Assembly: GCF_015767265.1 (NCBI RefSeq)
Contig: NZ_JADPIB010000002.1
Coordinates: forward strand, 247,786 to 311,785
Origin: Aureivirga marina
Lineage (GTDB): Bacteria > Bacteroidota > Bacteroidia > Flavobacteriales > Flavobacteriaceae
DNA length: 64,000 nucleotides
Direction of reading: 5' to 3'
Position 1 is the stretch's first letter; each line of letters begins with the position of its first letter. Positions 25,910 to 35,031 of this stretch are shown here, piece by piece. Position numbers and translations under genes: made by a program. Below the pieces are notes generated by a model. The model saw only the letters and a list, made by a program, of their open reading frames with translations, was not told the origin of the DNA and did no database searches.

Positions 25910-26422
25910 ATGAAAAAAATTATACTATTATTTTCCGTAATTCTTCTTTTTGCTTGTGATAAAGAAGACGATGATTTCCACTTTTTCTCTATTTGTCCAA
26001 ACTATCAAAATTGTTTAGACAAAGAAACTGTAACTTTTATTGAAAATTATTTAGATGAATCAATTGTTTATGCAGAAACTCATACAAAAGCAGAAGCAAT
26101 TGCATATTTTAATAACAATAATTTCAATGAAGAATATTACATTTTCGCTGACGAATTAGATGGAACAACTATCGCAAATGCTGTTCGTCCACAAGATGTT
26201 GGAAAGAATTTTTATAATTATGTTGACACAGAAACAGGAAGAAACCCTGTACAAGATATAATTCAAACAGCAACTTTTAGTTATCCAAATAGTGGATGGA
26301 TTACTTATTTTTATTTTGAACCACTGACAAATAAAATAGAACAAAAATTTGCTTTAGTTCATTTAATTAAAGACGATGATGGCGATTATGTGATTGGAAC
26401 TGGAGCTTATGTAAAAAAATAA
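25910..26422 (+). CDS. Lipoprotein with a single Cache-like domain (copy 2)
   Basis: A 170-aa lipoprotein with lipobox LFAC (residues 13-16) and an acidic spacer. It is paralogous to the gene before it (ICPNYQNCL, then AIAYFNN, YYIFADELDGTTIANAV, GKNFYNYVDTETGR, SGWITYFYFEPLTNKIEQK, GTGAYVKK). This series fits single-Cache (sCache_2-like) domains, in which the YxFxxDxxG, GWxxYxxxxP and GxYV elements recur. Such domains usually bind small ligands outside the cell; here they are free lipoproteins, probably on the periplasmic or outer-membrane face. Confidence 0.75.
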   Translation: MKKIILLFSVILLFACDKEDDDFHFFSICPNYQNCLDKETVTFIENYLDESIVYAETHTKAEAIAYFNNNNFNEEYYIFADELDGTTIANAVRPQDVGKNFYNYVDTETGRNPVQDIIQTATFSYPNSGWITYFYFEPLTNKIEQKFALVHLIKDDDGDYVIGTGAYVKK

Positions 26423-26423
26423 A

Positions 26424-26461
26424 AAAAGAGATTTTCAATTTTTATCTTGAAAATCTCTTTT
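26424..26461. terminator. Bidirectional terminator after the Cache lipoproteins
   Basis: Perfect 15-bp stem AAAAGAGATTTTCAA / TTGAAAATCTCTTTT with an 8-nt loop, between convergent genes. Confidence 0.85.
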
Positions 26462-26493
26462 AATCTTTCAGTTTATTACTATCTAACATTGTC

Positions 26494-27234
26494 TCAATTC
26501 TTTTCAGCACTAATTCCTATAAAAGGAGCATCTTTGAAAAAATCATCCCAATATGCGTTCTTTTTTTCTTTCGGATCTAATTTTGCTTCTACCCATTTAA
26601 AATTTGAAAAACCAACTTCTTTAAAAACTTCTTCATAAGTTTCTGGACTTAAATAATAATTATTAAATGTAAATCCTTCTTCTCCATGATTAAACATTGT
26701 GTATTTAATATAAGCTCCTTCTTCTCGATTTTCAGTTGTTTCTTTTATAAAACCATATTTTCTATATGAAGTATAATTTTCTGGTGAATTTTTAGGATTG
26801 TCATTAAATCCAATAAACTTTCCTCCTTCATTTAAAAAATCAAAAATCACTTGACACATTCTCTTTAAATCTTCTCTTTTTTGCGCATAATTTAGAAGAT
26901 AAAAACCTGTAACAATATCAAATTTTTTCGTTGGTTTTAAATCGAAAACATCACTTACTTTATACGTACATCCAATCGGGTTTTCTTTCTCTGATTTTTC
27001 TGCAAGTTCAATCATTTCATGTGAAATATCCACTCCTAGAACATTTTTGGCACCTTCATTTTTCATCATTCTAGAATAGATTCCTTCACCACAAGCTAAG
27101 TCGATTATTTCTTTTCCTGTTAGATCTTCTAACATTAAATTTATGGAATATTTTTCCACTACTTTTCTAAAGGACAACTCTTTAGACTCTTTGTATTCTT
27201 GAGCAATTTCATCGTAACGTTTATCGCCTTTCAT
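26494..27234 (-). CDS. Class I SAM-dependent methyltransferase
   Basis: A 246-aa Rossmann-fold methyltransferase. Motif I IIDLACGEGIYSRMMKNEGA (about residues 39-58) binds SAM, with the acidic GVDISHEMIELAE end of strand 2, and post-motif DIVTGFYLLNYAQ. The C-terminal part has a substrate-cap appearance, with YLSPETYEEVFKEVGF typical of small-molecule methyltransferases. The substrate is unknown. It is a single gene. Confidence 0.85.
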   Translation of the reverse strand: MKGDKRYDEIAQEYKESKELSFRKVVEKYSINLMLEDLTGKEIIDLACGEGIYSRMMKNEGAKNVLGVDISHEMIELAEKSEKENPIGCTYKVSDVFDLKPTKKFDIVTGFYLLNYAQKREDLKRMCQVIFDFLNEGGKFIGFNDNPKNSPENYTSYRKYGFIKETTENREEGAYIKYTMFNHGEEGFTFNNYYLSPETYEEVFKEVGFSNFKWVEAKLDPKEKKNAYWDDFFKDAPFIGISAEKN

Positions 27235-27328
27235 ATTTAATAAGTTTAGATAGTAATAGTCGTAAAGTTAGAAAGTGTTTTTCCCAAGTTTTTGTTAAAG
27301 AGATTATAAGAAGACGTTAAAATTAAAA

Positions 27329-27359
27329 GAAAAAAGCTGTAAAATTAATTACAGCTTTT
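27329..27359 (-). terminator. Terminator of the tetR-aarF operon
   Basis: Stem AAAAGCTGTAA / TTACAGCTTTT with an A tract on the left, downstream of the AarF-like gene on the minus strand. Confidence 0.8.
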
Positions 27360-27442
27360 CATTCTATTTTAAATAATTTTCAAGAATATTAATTTCGTAA
27401 AATTCATGAAAATAAATTTCGATTTTGTTTAATTATTCACAT

Positions 27443-28771
27443 TTATTTGTCTATATATCCTTTATCATAATACGTATGTATTTTAACATTTCTTGCTTTA
27501 ATATCATGCATTAAATTATACAAGCCAAAAAATGTTCGATTGATATAAATAAAATGTGTAGAACCACGATTTCCATTCATATTTCTGATTTTGGTGTCTT
27601 TTGAGTAACGCTCACCTAATTCAGCAATTTTACCAAAAAATTCTTCATTTGAAAAATCAAAAGATTCTTCATGGAATGGTTGCGTAAACAAACTCAACAT
27701 TTCATGAAACAATTCCATAAAGAAATGAATTTCTTCTTCTGTGTCTTCTGGTTTTAAAATTTCTAATTCGATTAATTTACTCTTGAAAAATTCTTTGTTT
27801 TCTAGGTTTTTCTTTTCTGCCAATTCAAAATAAGGAATATAAAAAGAATCCGGAATGTGTTTTACACAACCAAAATCCAAAACAATCAATTCACTATTTT
27901 TTGAAACTAAAAAATTTCCAGGATGCGGATCTGCATGTACTTTTTTAATTTGATGAATCTGGAACATGTAAAAATCCCAAAGTGCCTGTCCAATTTTTTC
28001 TCTTTGTTCTTGTGAAACATTTTCTTTTTGCAAAAATTCTGAAAGATGTTCTCCTTCCATCCAATCCATTGTCAAAATTCGATCTGAAGAAAATTCTTTA
28101 TAATAATTAGGAAATAATAAATTCGGAATTTCCTTACAAGCATTTGCCAATTCTACACTTTGCTTTAATTCTAATTCATAATCTGTTTCTTCTTTTAATT
28201 TATCTTCTACTTCTTTAAAATATTTATCTGAATCTTTTCCTTGGATATTAAACATTTTAATTGCTATTGGTTTTACCAAAGCTAAATCAGAAGAAATACT
28301 TTCAGCAACTCCTGGATATTGGATTTTTACAGCTAATTTTTTTCCATTTTTTTCTGCAACATGAACTTGACCGATACTTGCAGCATTTACAGATTCCAAG
28401 TTAAATGTATCAAACACTTCATTTGGATTTTTCTTAAAGTATTTTTGGAAAGTTTTTATAACTAAAGGTGCAGAAAGTGGCGGAACTGAAAACTGAGAAA
28501 GCGAAAATTTTTCTACATAAGCTTGTGGTAAAAGATTTTTTTCCATGCTTAACATTTGAGCAACTTTTAAAGCAGAACCTTTCAAGTTTTTTAATCCATC
28601 ATAGATGTCTGCTGCATTAGATTCGTTCAATTTTTCTTTCGCTTCTTCTTCTGAGGAAGTCAATTTATCTCCAAAATATTTTAGGTAATTGACACCAACT
28701 TTTGCTCCTGTTCCAATAAGTTTTGTGGCACGTTGGATTTTTGTTGTAGGGATTTTATCAATTGACTTCAT
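27443..28771 (-). CDS. AarF/ABC1/UbiB family atypical kinase
   Basis: A 442-aa kinase-like protein of the ABC1/UbiB family. The KxGQ-type motif reads LKVAQMLSME (residues 68-77), with the expected Gly replaced by Ala. The alanine-rich nucleotide loop is ASIGQVH (131-137) and the Lys is K149 in AVKIQYPG. The catalytic loop is HADPHPGNF with D281 and N286, and metal Asp D299 is in LDFG. UbiB proteins act in quinone synthesis or lipid homeostasis. The TetR-like gene upstream overlaps it by 4 bp, so they are co-translated, an arrangement I would expect to be conserved in related bacteria. Confidence 0.88.
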   Translation of the reverse strand: MKSIDKIPTTKIQRATKLIGTGAKVGVNYLKYFGDKLTSSEEEAKEKLNESNAADIYDGLKNLKGSALKVAQMLSMEKNLLPQAYVEKFSLSQFSVPPLSAPLVIKTFQKYFKKNPNEVFDTFNLESVNAASIGQVHVAEKNGKKLAVKIQYPGVAESISSDLALVKPIAIKMFNIQGKDSDKYFKEVEDKLKEETDYELELKQSVELANACKEIPNLLFPNYYKEFSSDRILTMDWMEGEHLSEFLQKENVSQEQREKIGQALWDFYMFQIHQIKKVHADPHPGNFLVSKNSELIVLDFGCVKHIPDSFYIPYFELAEKKNLENKEFFKSKLIELEILKPEDTEEEIHFFMELFHEMLSLFTQPFHEESFDFSNEEFFGKIAELGERYSKDTKIRNMNGNRGSTHFIYINRTFFGLYNLMHDIKARNVKIHTYYDKGYIDK

Positions 28772-29427
28772 CTTTTTGTTTTCATTTTTTCATTAAATAT
28801 AAATTTCCCAAAATCTAAAATGCTATTCAACACTTTTGTATCCATAATATCAAAACTTGCCTGAATCGATTTTTCAATAAAAATATCCGTTTTTTCAAAT
28901 CCTTTTGAAGTATCATCTAACCAAAATTTGATTGTCAACATCAACTGAATCCAAGCTGCTTCTTCCATTCCTTTTTCTTGAAACTCTTTTAACTTTTCTT
29001 GTTTTAAATCAATTGTTTCAATATTCAAAGTTCGAATATAAGCTTTGAAAGCTTTTCGTAATTCAGAAAGCATTCCAAGTGTTTCCAATTTTCCTTTATA
29101 ATCTTTCAACATAAAAAGGACATAACTTCTATTTGCTGTTAAAAGTTCAAAAAAAGTATAGTAAAAAGAAATCAATTGTTCCTTTGCAGGAAATTGAAGA
29201 TATTGTTCATTTTGATTTAATAAAGCTAATGTGTTGTCTAGGAAAGCTTTGAAAATTTCTTTTTCTAAATGTTCAAAAGAGCTGAAGTAATCATAAAATT
29301 CTTGTTCTTCAAAATTGCAATGTTTTGCAAAAGCATATATTGTTTTTGGCGCTTTTTCATTTTCCAAAACATATTCCATGAAGTTTGAGATAATTGTGTC
29401 TGCGTTAATTTTCTGTGTAGATTCCAT
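28768..29427 (-). CDS. TetR/AcrR-like regulator
   Basis: A 219-aa, mostly helical protein. The N-terminal section (about residues 10-55) fits the TetR helix-turn-helix: ISNFMEYVLENEKAPKTIYA, FAKHCNFEEQEFYDYFSSFE. The C-terminal domain would be the ligand/dimer domain. The DNA recognition helix is less clear than in textbook TetR proteins. It overlaps the AarF-like gene by 4 bp and might regulate its own operon. Confidence 0.75.
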   Translation of the reverse strand: MESTQKINADTIISNFMEYVLENEKAPKTIYAFAKHCNFEEQEFYDYFSSFEHLEKEIFKAFLDNTLALLNQNEQYLQFPAKEQLISFYYTFFELLTANRSYVLFMLKDYKGKLETLGMLSELRKAFKAYIRTLNIETIDLKQEKLKEFQEKGMEEAAWIQLMLTIKFWLDDTSKGFEKTDIFIEKSIQASFDIMDTKVLNSILDFGKFIFNEKMKTKR

Positions 29428-29715
29428 ACGAAAATATTTTTCTATAAAATTACAACAAAGTCAATGCTTTACCTATTTATTTATTCATTTTTACTAAAGA
29501 TTTAATACTTATTTTGAATTTTAAATTATCGTTAATAAAAAATAAAAACGGTTTTCATAATCTTAGCAAAAACAAATATTATATTTTATTTCTCTATAAT
29601 TAATTCCTAAAAGTTTTCACAAATTTTTAAGGGAATCCTAAATTCAATTTCTTTTTTTGTGTTAAATTAGAGCCTCTTAAATTTTTCTATTTATAACAAC
29701 TAAAAAAACTACAAA

Positions 29716-32409
29716 GTGAAAAAATTTTTTAAACGATTTTTTATCTTTTTGTTTGTTCTAATAGGTTTACTATTCATTTTACCTATTGTTTTCAAAAGTC
29801 AAATAATTGATAAAGTAAAGGAAGAAATCAACAATTATGTAAATGCAAAAGTTGATTTTAAAGATGTCGATATTAGTTTGATTCGTAAATTTCCGAATGC
29901 GGCAATTGGAATTGAAGAATTATCAATTGTAAACTATGCTCCATTTGAAGGAGATACTTTGGCTTCTATAAAGTCAATCGATTTAAAAGTAAATCTAACA
30001 GATCTTTTTGGAGGAAGTTATGATGTAAAAAGTATTGAAATTGATGGTGTAAATGTTTTAGTAAAAACAAATAAAGAAGGAAAAAGTAATTATGACATTG
30101 CTGTTTCTGAATCTTCAACTGAAGAAAATCCAGCTTCTACAGAAACAAAAACAGAAGATTCTGAACCTTCAAGCTTTTCATTTGGTGTAGATAATTATAC
30201 CATTTCAAATGTAAATGTAACTTACATTGATGAAGTTGGTAAAATGGAAATGTTTATTGATGATTTTGATCATTCAGGAAACTTTAAATATGCTGGAGAT
30301 AATGCAAAATTAGACACAAAATCTTCTATTAAAGCATTCACTTTCAAAATGGATGATGTTGCTTATGCAAATAAAATCAAATTTGATTTAGATGCTTTAT
30401 TAAATATTGATTTAGCAAAATTACGTTTCACTTTTGAAGAAAATCTTGCTCATATTAATGATTTAAATTTATCTTTTGATGGATTTTATCAATTAAATGA
30501 TACAAATCAAGAAATGGATATTCGTTTTGCTTCAAAACAATCTGCTTTTAAAAGTTTACTTTCTTTAGTTCCTGCCGCTTATACTTCAAGTTTTGATGGT
30601 GTAAAAGCAAATGGAAAACTTGATTTATCTGGAAATGCAAAAGGAATTTTAGATGATAATACAATTCCTGCATTTGATTTAATTGTGAAAACAGACAATG
30701 CTTCTTTCCAATATCCAGATTTACCAAAAGGAATTTCAAATATTTATGTGAATACTGAAATTGGAAATAAAACAGGAAAAATCGACGATACATTTGTAGA
30801 TGTAAAGAATTTCCAGTTTAAAATTGATCAAGATGCTTTTAAAGCTAATGCATATTTAACACACTTAACTACAAATCCAACAGTAAAAGCAACTTTAGAT
30901 GGAACTGTAAACCTTGGAAATTTAAGACAAGCTTATCCTGTTGAATTTGATGGGAAATTAGCTGGAATTTTTAATGCGAATATTTCAACAGATTTTGATA
31001 TGAATTCTATTGAAAAAAGTCAATATCAAAATATTAAAAATGAAGGTTCAGCAAGTTTATCAAATTTCGAATTTGAAAATGCTTCTGTTCCTCATCCTTA
31101 TTTTATTGAAACAGCAGATTTAAGTTTTAATACAAAAGAAATTGAGTTAAGACAATTTAAAGCAAAAACAGGAAAAAGTGATATAGAACTTCAAGGAAAA
31201 GTGGATAATCTTTATGCTTTCTTATTTAATGATAAAAAACTTATTGGAGATTTTGCTTTAAATTCAAATAAACTTTATGTAAGTGATTTCTTAGTTCCTT
31301 CAGAAGAAACAGAAACTACTGAAACAACAACAGAAGAAACAAGTTCAGAAGAAGTTGCAGAAAATACGGAAACAACTCCTCCTCCATCTTCAAGTGAAGA
31401 CATGAAAATTCCTGCATTTTTAGACGCTACTTTTAAAGCTAAAATTGGAGAAGTTCATTATGATAATATTGAATTAAGACAAGTAGATGGAACTTTTGTA
31501 ATTGATGATCAAAAAGCAGATTTAAAAGGAATTACAGCAAAATTATTCGGTGGAGATATTAAAATCAGTGGTTTAGTAGATACAAAACCAGATGTTCCTT
31601 TCTTTAATTTTGATTTAGGAATTAAGAAATTTAATATTCAAAAAACATTTGCTTCTTTAGAAATGTTCCAAAAAATGATGCCAATTGCAAATGCATTAGA
31701 TGGAGATTATAGTACGGCTTTTGATTTAAAAGGTAAATTAAATAAAGATTTTTCAGCAAATATCAATTCACTTTCTGGAGATTTATTAGCAAATTTATTT
31801 ATCAATAAAGTAGATACTGACAAATCGCAAGCTTTAAGTTTATTGGATAATAATTTATCATTTTTCGATGCTTCTAAATTAGATTTAAAAAACTTAAAAG
31901 CACATGTTGTTTTTAATGATGGAAAAGTAATCCTAAAACCGATGAATTTAAAATGGAAAGATGTTCCAATGCAACTTTCAGGAGAACATGGTTTTGATCA
32001 AAATATGGATTATGATTTACGTTTAGATTTACCTGCTAAATATTTAGGAAAAGACATTAATAAACTTTTAGCAACACTTCCAGCAGCAGAACAAAAAAAC
32101 ATTAAAGTTCCTGTAGATGTTGAATTATCTGGTCCTGTAAATAAGCCTCAAATTAAAGTAGATTTAAAGAAAGCTATTACAGAAGTAACAAAGAAAATTG
32201 TTCAAGCTCAAACGGAAAAAGTAAAGAATGATGTAAAAGAAAAAGCCGAAGGAGCCGTTGGAGATTTATTAGATGGATTGTTAAATGGTGGTGATAAAAA
32301 GAAAGATGACGCAAAAGATGATGGAAAAAAATCAGATGGAGATAAAGTAAAAGATGCTGCAAATGATTTATTAAATGGTCTTTTCGGAAAAAAGAAGAAA
32401 AAAGAATAG
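29716..32409 (+). CDS. AsmA-like C-terminal domain protein
   Basis: An 897-aa envelope protein of the AsmA/TamB-like superfamily. These proteins span the periplasm as lipid-conduit beta-groove rods anchored in the inner membrane. One N-terminal membrane span (about residues 5-27) precedes IDKVKEEINNYVNAKVDFKD, the usual opening. The body is repetitive beta structure. Two acidic low-complexity inserts (about 137-155 and 535-560, rich in Glu/Thr/Ser) interrupt it, and the C-terminal 60 residues are Lys/Asp/Gly-rich, ending KKKKKE. The start is GTG at 29716. A strong bidirectional terminator follows. Lipid transport is inferred from family. Confidence 0.85.
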   Translation: MKKFFKRFFIFLFVLIGLLFILPIVFKSQIIDKVKEEINNYVNAKVDFKDVDISLIRKFPNAAIGIEELSIVNYAPFEGDTLASIKSIDLKVNLTDLFGGSYDVKSIEIDGVNVLVKTNKEGKSNYDIAVSESSTEENPASTETKTEDSEPSSFSFGVDNYTISNVNVTYIDEVGKMEMFIDDFDHSGNFKYAGDNAKLDTKSSIKAFTFKMDDVAYANKIKFDLDALLNIDLAKLRFTFEENLAHINDLNLSFDGFYQLNDTNQEMDIRFASKQSAFKSLLSLVPAAYTSSFDGVKANGKLDLSGNAKGILDDNTIPAFDLIVKTDNASFQYPDLPKGISNIYVNTEIGNKTGKIDDTFVDVKNFQFKIDQDAFKANAYLTHLTTNPTVKATLDGTVNLGNLRQAYPVEFDGKLAGIFNANISTDFDMNSIEKSQYQNIKNEGSASLSNFEFENASVPHPYFIETADLSFNTKEIELRQFKAKTGKSDIELQGKVDNLYAFLFNDKKLIGDFALNSNKLYVSDFLVPSEETETTETTTEETSSEEVAENTETTPPPSSSEDMKIPAFLDATFKAKIGEVHYDNIELRQVDGTFVIDDQKADLKGITAKLFGGDIKISGLVDTKPDVPFFNFDLGIKKFNIQKTFASLEMFQKMMPIANALDGDYSTAFDLKGKLNKDFSANINSLSGDLLANLFINKVDTDKSQALSLLDNNLSFFDASKLDLKNLKAHVVFNDGKVILKPMNLKWKDVPMQLSGEHGFDQNMDYDLRLDLPAKYLGKDINKLLATLPAAEQKNIKVPVDVELSGPVNKPQIKVDLKKAITEVTKKIVQAQTEKVKNDVKEKAEGAVGDLLDGLLNGGDKKKDDAKDDGKKSDGDKVKDAANDLLNGLFGKKKKKE

Positions 32410-32432
32410 TTTTTAAAACTATGAATTCATAA

Positions 32433-32470
32433 AAAAATCGCTTTAGTTTTATAAAACTAAAGCGATTTTT
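32433..32470. terminator. Bidirectional terminator overlapping the 3' end of recR
   Basis: A perfect 18-bp inverted repeat AAAAATCGCTTTAGTTTT / AAAACTAAAGCGATTTTT with a 2-nt loop. The right arm includes the recR stop codon (32457-32459) and its last three codons. Confidence 0.85.
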
Positions 32471-33068
32471 CAAATGGAATACGGTTGACAATACTTCTTC
32501 CTAAAGTTATCTCATCTGCGTATTCTAATTCGTCTCCTACAGCGATTCCTCTTGCAATTGTAGAAGTTTTAATATTGTATTTTTCGATTTGTTTAAAAAT
32601 ATAAAAATTGGTTGTATCTCCTTCCATTGTGGAACTCATTGCGAAAATAATTTCTTCAATTTCTTCATTTTTTACTTTATCTACTAAAGCTTCAATATGT
32701 AAATTATTTGGGCCAATTCCTTCCATTGGAGAAATTTTCCCTCCTAAAACATGATAAACACCTTTGAATTGAGCGGTATTTTCAATTGCCATAACATCAC
32801 GAATATCTTCAACAACACAAATTACTTTTTGATTTCTATTTGGATTTGCACAAATTTCACAAACCGTTGTATCTGAAATATTAAAACACTTTTTACAAAG
32901 TTTTATATCTGAAACTAATGTATTTAAAGCATTTGTTAAACGATGCGTTTGTTCTTTCGGCTGTTTCATTAAATGTAAAACCAAGCGTAATGCTGTACGT
33001 TTCCCAATCCCTGGTAAAGAAGCAACTTCTGCTACTGCTTTTTCTAAAATTTTTGAAGAATAATTCAT
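32457..33068 (-). CDS. recR: Recombination mediator RecR
   Basis: Cytoplasmic RecFOR-pathway protein that helps load RecA at gaps. I start it at 33068 ([20 protein letters not shown], 203 aa), where the family begins; an in-frame ATG at 33167 would add 33 residues. Features are the helix-hairpin-helix [12 protein letters not shown] (18-29), a C4 zinc finger (C58, C61, C70, C73), the Toprim domain from about residue 83 ([15 protein letters not shown]), and the C-terminal Walker-like segment. The promoter -7 box lies only 4 bp upstream of this ATG (33073-33080). Its 3' end lies inside a terminator hairpin. Confidence 0.93.
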   Translation of the reverse strand: MNYSSKILEKAVAEVASLPGIGKRTALRLVLHLMKQPKEQTHRLTNALNTLVSDIKLCKKCFNISDTTVCEICANPNRNQKVICVVEDIRDVMAIENTAQFKGVYHVLGGKISPMEGIGPNNLHIEALVDKVKNEEIEEIIFAMSSTMEGDTTNFYIFKQIEKYNIKTSTIARGIAVGDELEYADEITLGRSIVNRIPFEKSL

Positions 33069-33072
33069 AGGA

Positions 33073-33080
33073 CAAAAATA
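33073..33080 (-). promoter_or_regulatory. Candidate -7 box touching the recR start
   Basis: On the minus strand TATTTTTG ends 4 bp before the ATG at 33068. If used, the transcript would begin at or next to the start codon. Confidence 0.45.
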
Positions 33081-33272
33081 CGAATTTACGCTTAAATTCT
33101 TATTCTTAAATCTATCTCTTAATTTATAAAAAGGAAGTTCAAATTTATAAAAACAGCCTTTTTCCAATTTTCTTTCCCCTTTGAATAAATTAATTTTGAA
33201 ATAATCCTAATCATCAGAAATTGATGATAAAAAACAACTTTTAAACACTATTAAACAGAAAAATTTAAGAAT

Positions 33273-34913
33273 ATGATTAAAAAAATTACGCTATTTTCTT
33301 GCTTATTTACTTCTCTATTTAGTTTTGGACAATCTACTGATGCTTCTCCTTATTGTGCAGGAGATTTTTCAGGAGGAGATTTTCTAGATGTTGAAAAATA
33401 TATTTCAAAAGTCGAATTAAATGGAATGGTAAATGAATCAGGAACAACTCAATTTGCACTTCCACATTATGTGTATTATAATAATATTGATGCAACTTCT
33501 TTAGATGTTGGTGGTAATTATGAATTAATTATTACTCATGATAATGGAATTTCAATTCATGGAATTGCTGCTTGGATTGATTACAATCAAAATAATATTT
33601 TCGAAGAATCTGAAAAAATTGAGCAAACTTTATATCCTTCTGGGACAAATCCATTAGCATATAACTTTACAGTTCCAGCAGATGCAACTCCTGGAAATAC
33701 AAGAATGCGAGTAAGAGTATATGAAGATGATGAATATACTTTTTCATTTGCAGATACAGATAATCTTGAAGTTTTACCATGTGATTATAATTTAGGAACT
33801 GGTGAAACACAATTTGATTGGGGAGAAACAGAAGATTATGATATTTTAATTGTTGGTGCAACAGATGATACAATTCCTGAAAAAGAATTTTTAGAATGTT
33901 TTGACACAGATTACCCTTTCCAATATGACACAATTACTGAAAATACAGCACTTGAATATGAATTAAATTTAGCTAGTGTAACTATTTATAATTCTTTAGA
34001 AAATGCACAAATGGATCAAGCAGCCCTTCCGAATAATTCAGAATTTTTAGTTCCAATTGGAGGAGAACAAATTCTTTATTTAAAAGGAGAAAAAACGGAT
34101 GCTTCAGAAGAAATTATTGTAAAAATAATTTTAAAAGTTAGTCAAATTCCACTTATTCCTTATCCAGGAATTACTGTTTGTATGGATGATGATGGTGATG
34201 AATTTACAGATTATCCACTTACTTTAGAATCAGATTATTTATCACAAAATGGCACATTAGATTATACTTTCCATGTAACATTTGCAGATGCAGAAGCGGA
34301 TAATAATCCTATTACATTTACTTATTACACAGGAACTTTTCAAACAGAATTATATCTTCGTTTTGAAGACATTGCAACAGGATGCTTTTTTGTTTTGGCA
34401 ATTCCTTTAAAAACTGTAGACTGTGATGAAGATCAAGATGGTGATGGAATTTCAAATGGAGATGAAGATGTAAATGGAAATACAAATTTACAAACAGATG
34501 ATACTGATGGAGACAATACTCCAGATTATATGGATACAGATGATGATGGTGATGGACTTCTTACTTTAGAAGAAGATTATAATCAAAATGGTGATCCTTC
34601 TGATGATGATACAAATGATAATAACATTCCAGATTACTTAGAAGCAGATATTACTTTATCAGTAGAAAACATTGAATTATTTAAAGCATTGAAATTTTAT
34701 CCAAATCCTACAGAAGGAAGCATTCAGGTTCAATCAGAAATCGCAAAATTCGACGTTATAACAATAACAGACATACAAGGAAAAATCCTAAAACAATTTA
34801 GAAATTTTGAATCCAACACTTTTATAAACATTTCTAGTTTTGATAAGGGAGTTTACTTCATCAAATTAGAAGCAAAACAAACATCTATTACTAAAAAAGT
34901 TATTCTAAAATAA
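33273..34913 (+). CDS. T9SS type A sorted protein with GEVED domain
   Basis: A 546-aa secreted protein. A signal peptide (about residues 1-20, ending FSFGQ) precedes a GEVED-type domain (about 70-195), with GIAAWIDYNQNNIFEESEKI, RMRVRVYEDDE and GETEDYDILIVG. A second beta domain follows (about 205-385). Next are Asp/Asn-rich calcium-type repeats of thrombospondin type 3 style (about 388-450: DEDQDGDGISNGDED, DDDGDGLLTLEEDYN). The C-terminal 75 residues, from LKFYPNPTEGSIQVQS to KKVILK, form a T9SS type A sorting domain. It is probably anchored at the cell surface through the T9SS encoded by gldKLMN 8 kb away. Function of the passenger is unknown. Confidence 0.82.
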   Translation: MIKKITLFSCLFTSLFSFGQSTDASPYCAGDFSGGDFLDVEKYISKVELNGMVNESGTTQFALPHYVYYNNIDATSLDVGGNYELIITHDNGISIHGIAAWIDYNQNNIFEESEKIEQTLYPSGTNPLAYNFTVPADATPGNTRMRVRVYEDDEYTFSFADTDNLEVLPCDYNLGTGETQFDWGETEDYDILIVGATDDTIPEKEFLECFDTDYPFQYDTITENTALEYELNLASVTIYNSLENAQMDQAALPNNSEFLVPIGGEQILYLKGEKTDASEEIIVKIILKVSQIPLIPYPGITVCMDDDGDEFTDYPLTLESDYLSQNGTLDYTFHVTFADAEADNNPITFTYYTGTFQTELYLRFEDIATGCFFVLAIPLKTVDCDEDQDGDGISNGDEDVNGNTNLQTDDTDGDNTPDYMDTDDDGDGLLTLEEDYNQNGDPSDDDTNDNNIPDYLEADITLSVENIELFKALKFYPNPTEGSIQVQSEIAKFDVITITDIQGKILKQFRNFESNTFINISSFDKGVYFIKLEAKQTSITKKVILK

Positions 34914-34933
34914 CATCTATTAACATTATCTAT

Positions 34934-34968
34934 AAAAGTCGTATTCCTAATTAGGAATGCGGCTTTTT
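34934..34968 (+). terminator. Terminator after the GEVED protein gene
   Basis: Imperfect stem AAAAGTCGTATTCCTAA / TTAGGAATGCGGCTTTT with T's at the end. Confidence 0.75.
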
Positions 34969-35031
34969 ATTTTAAAAATGAGTGGGTAAAATCTCTATAT
35001 TTTTTAGTTTCTTTGTGTAAAATAGATTTAC

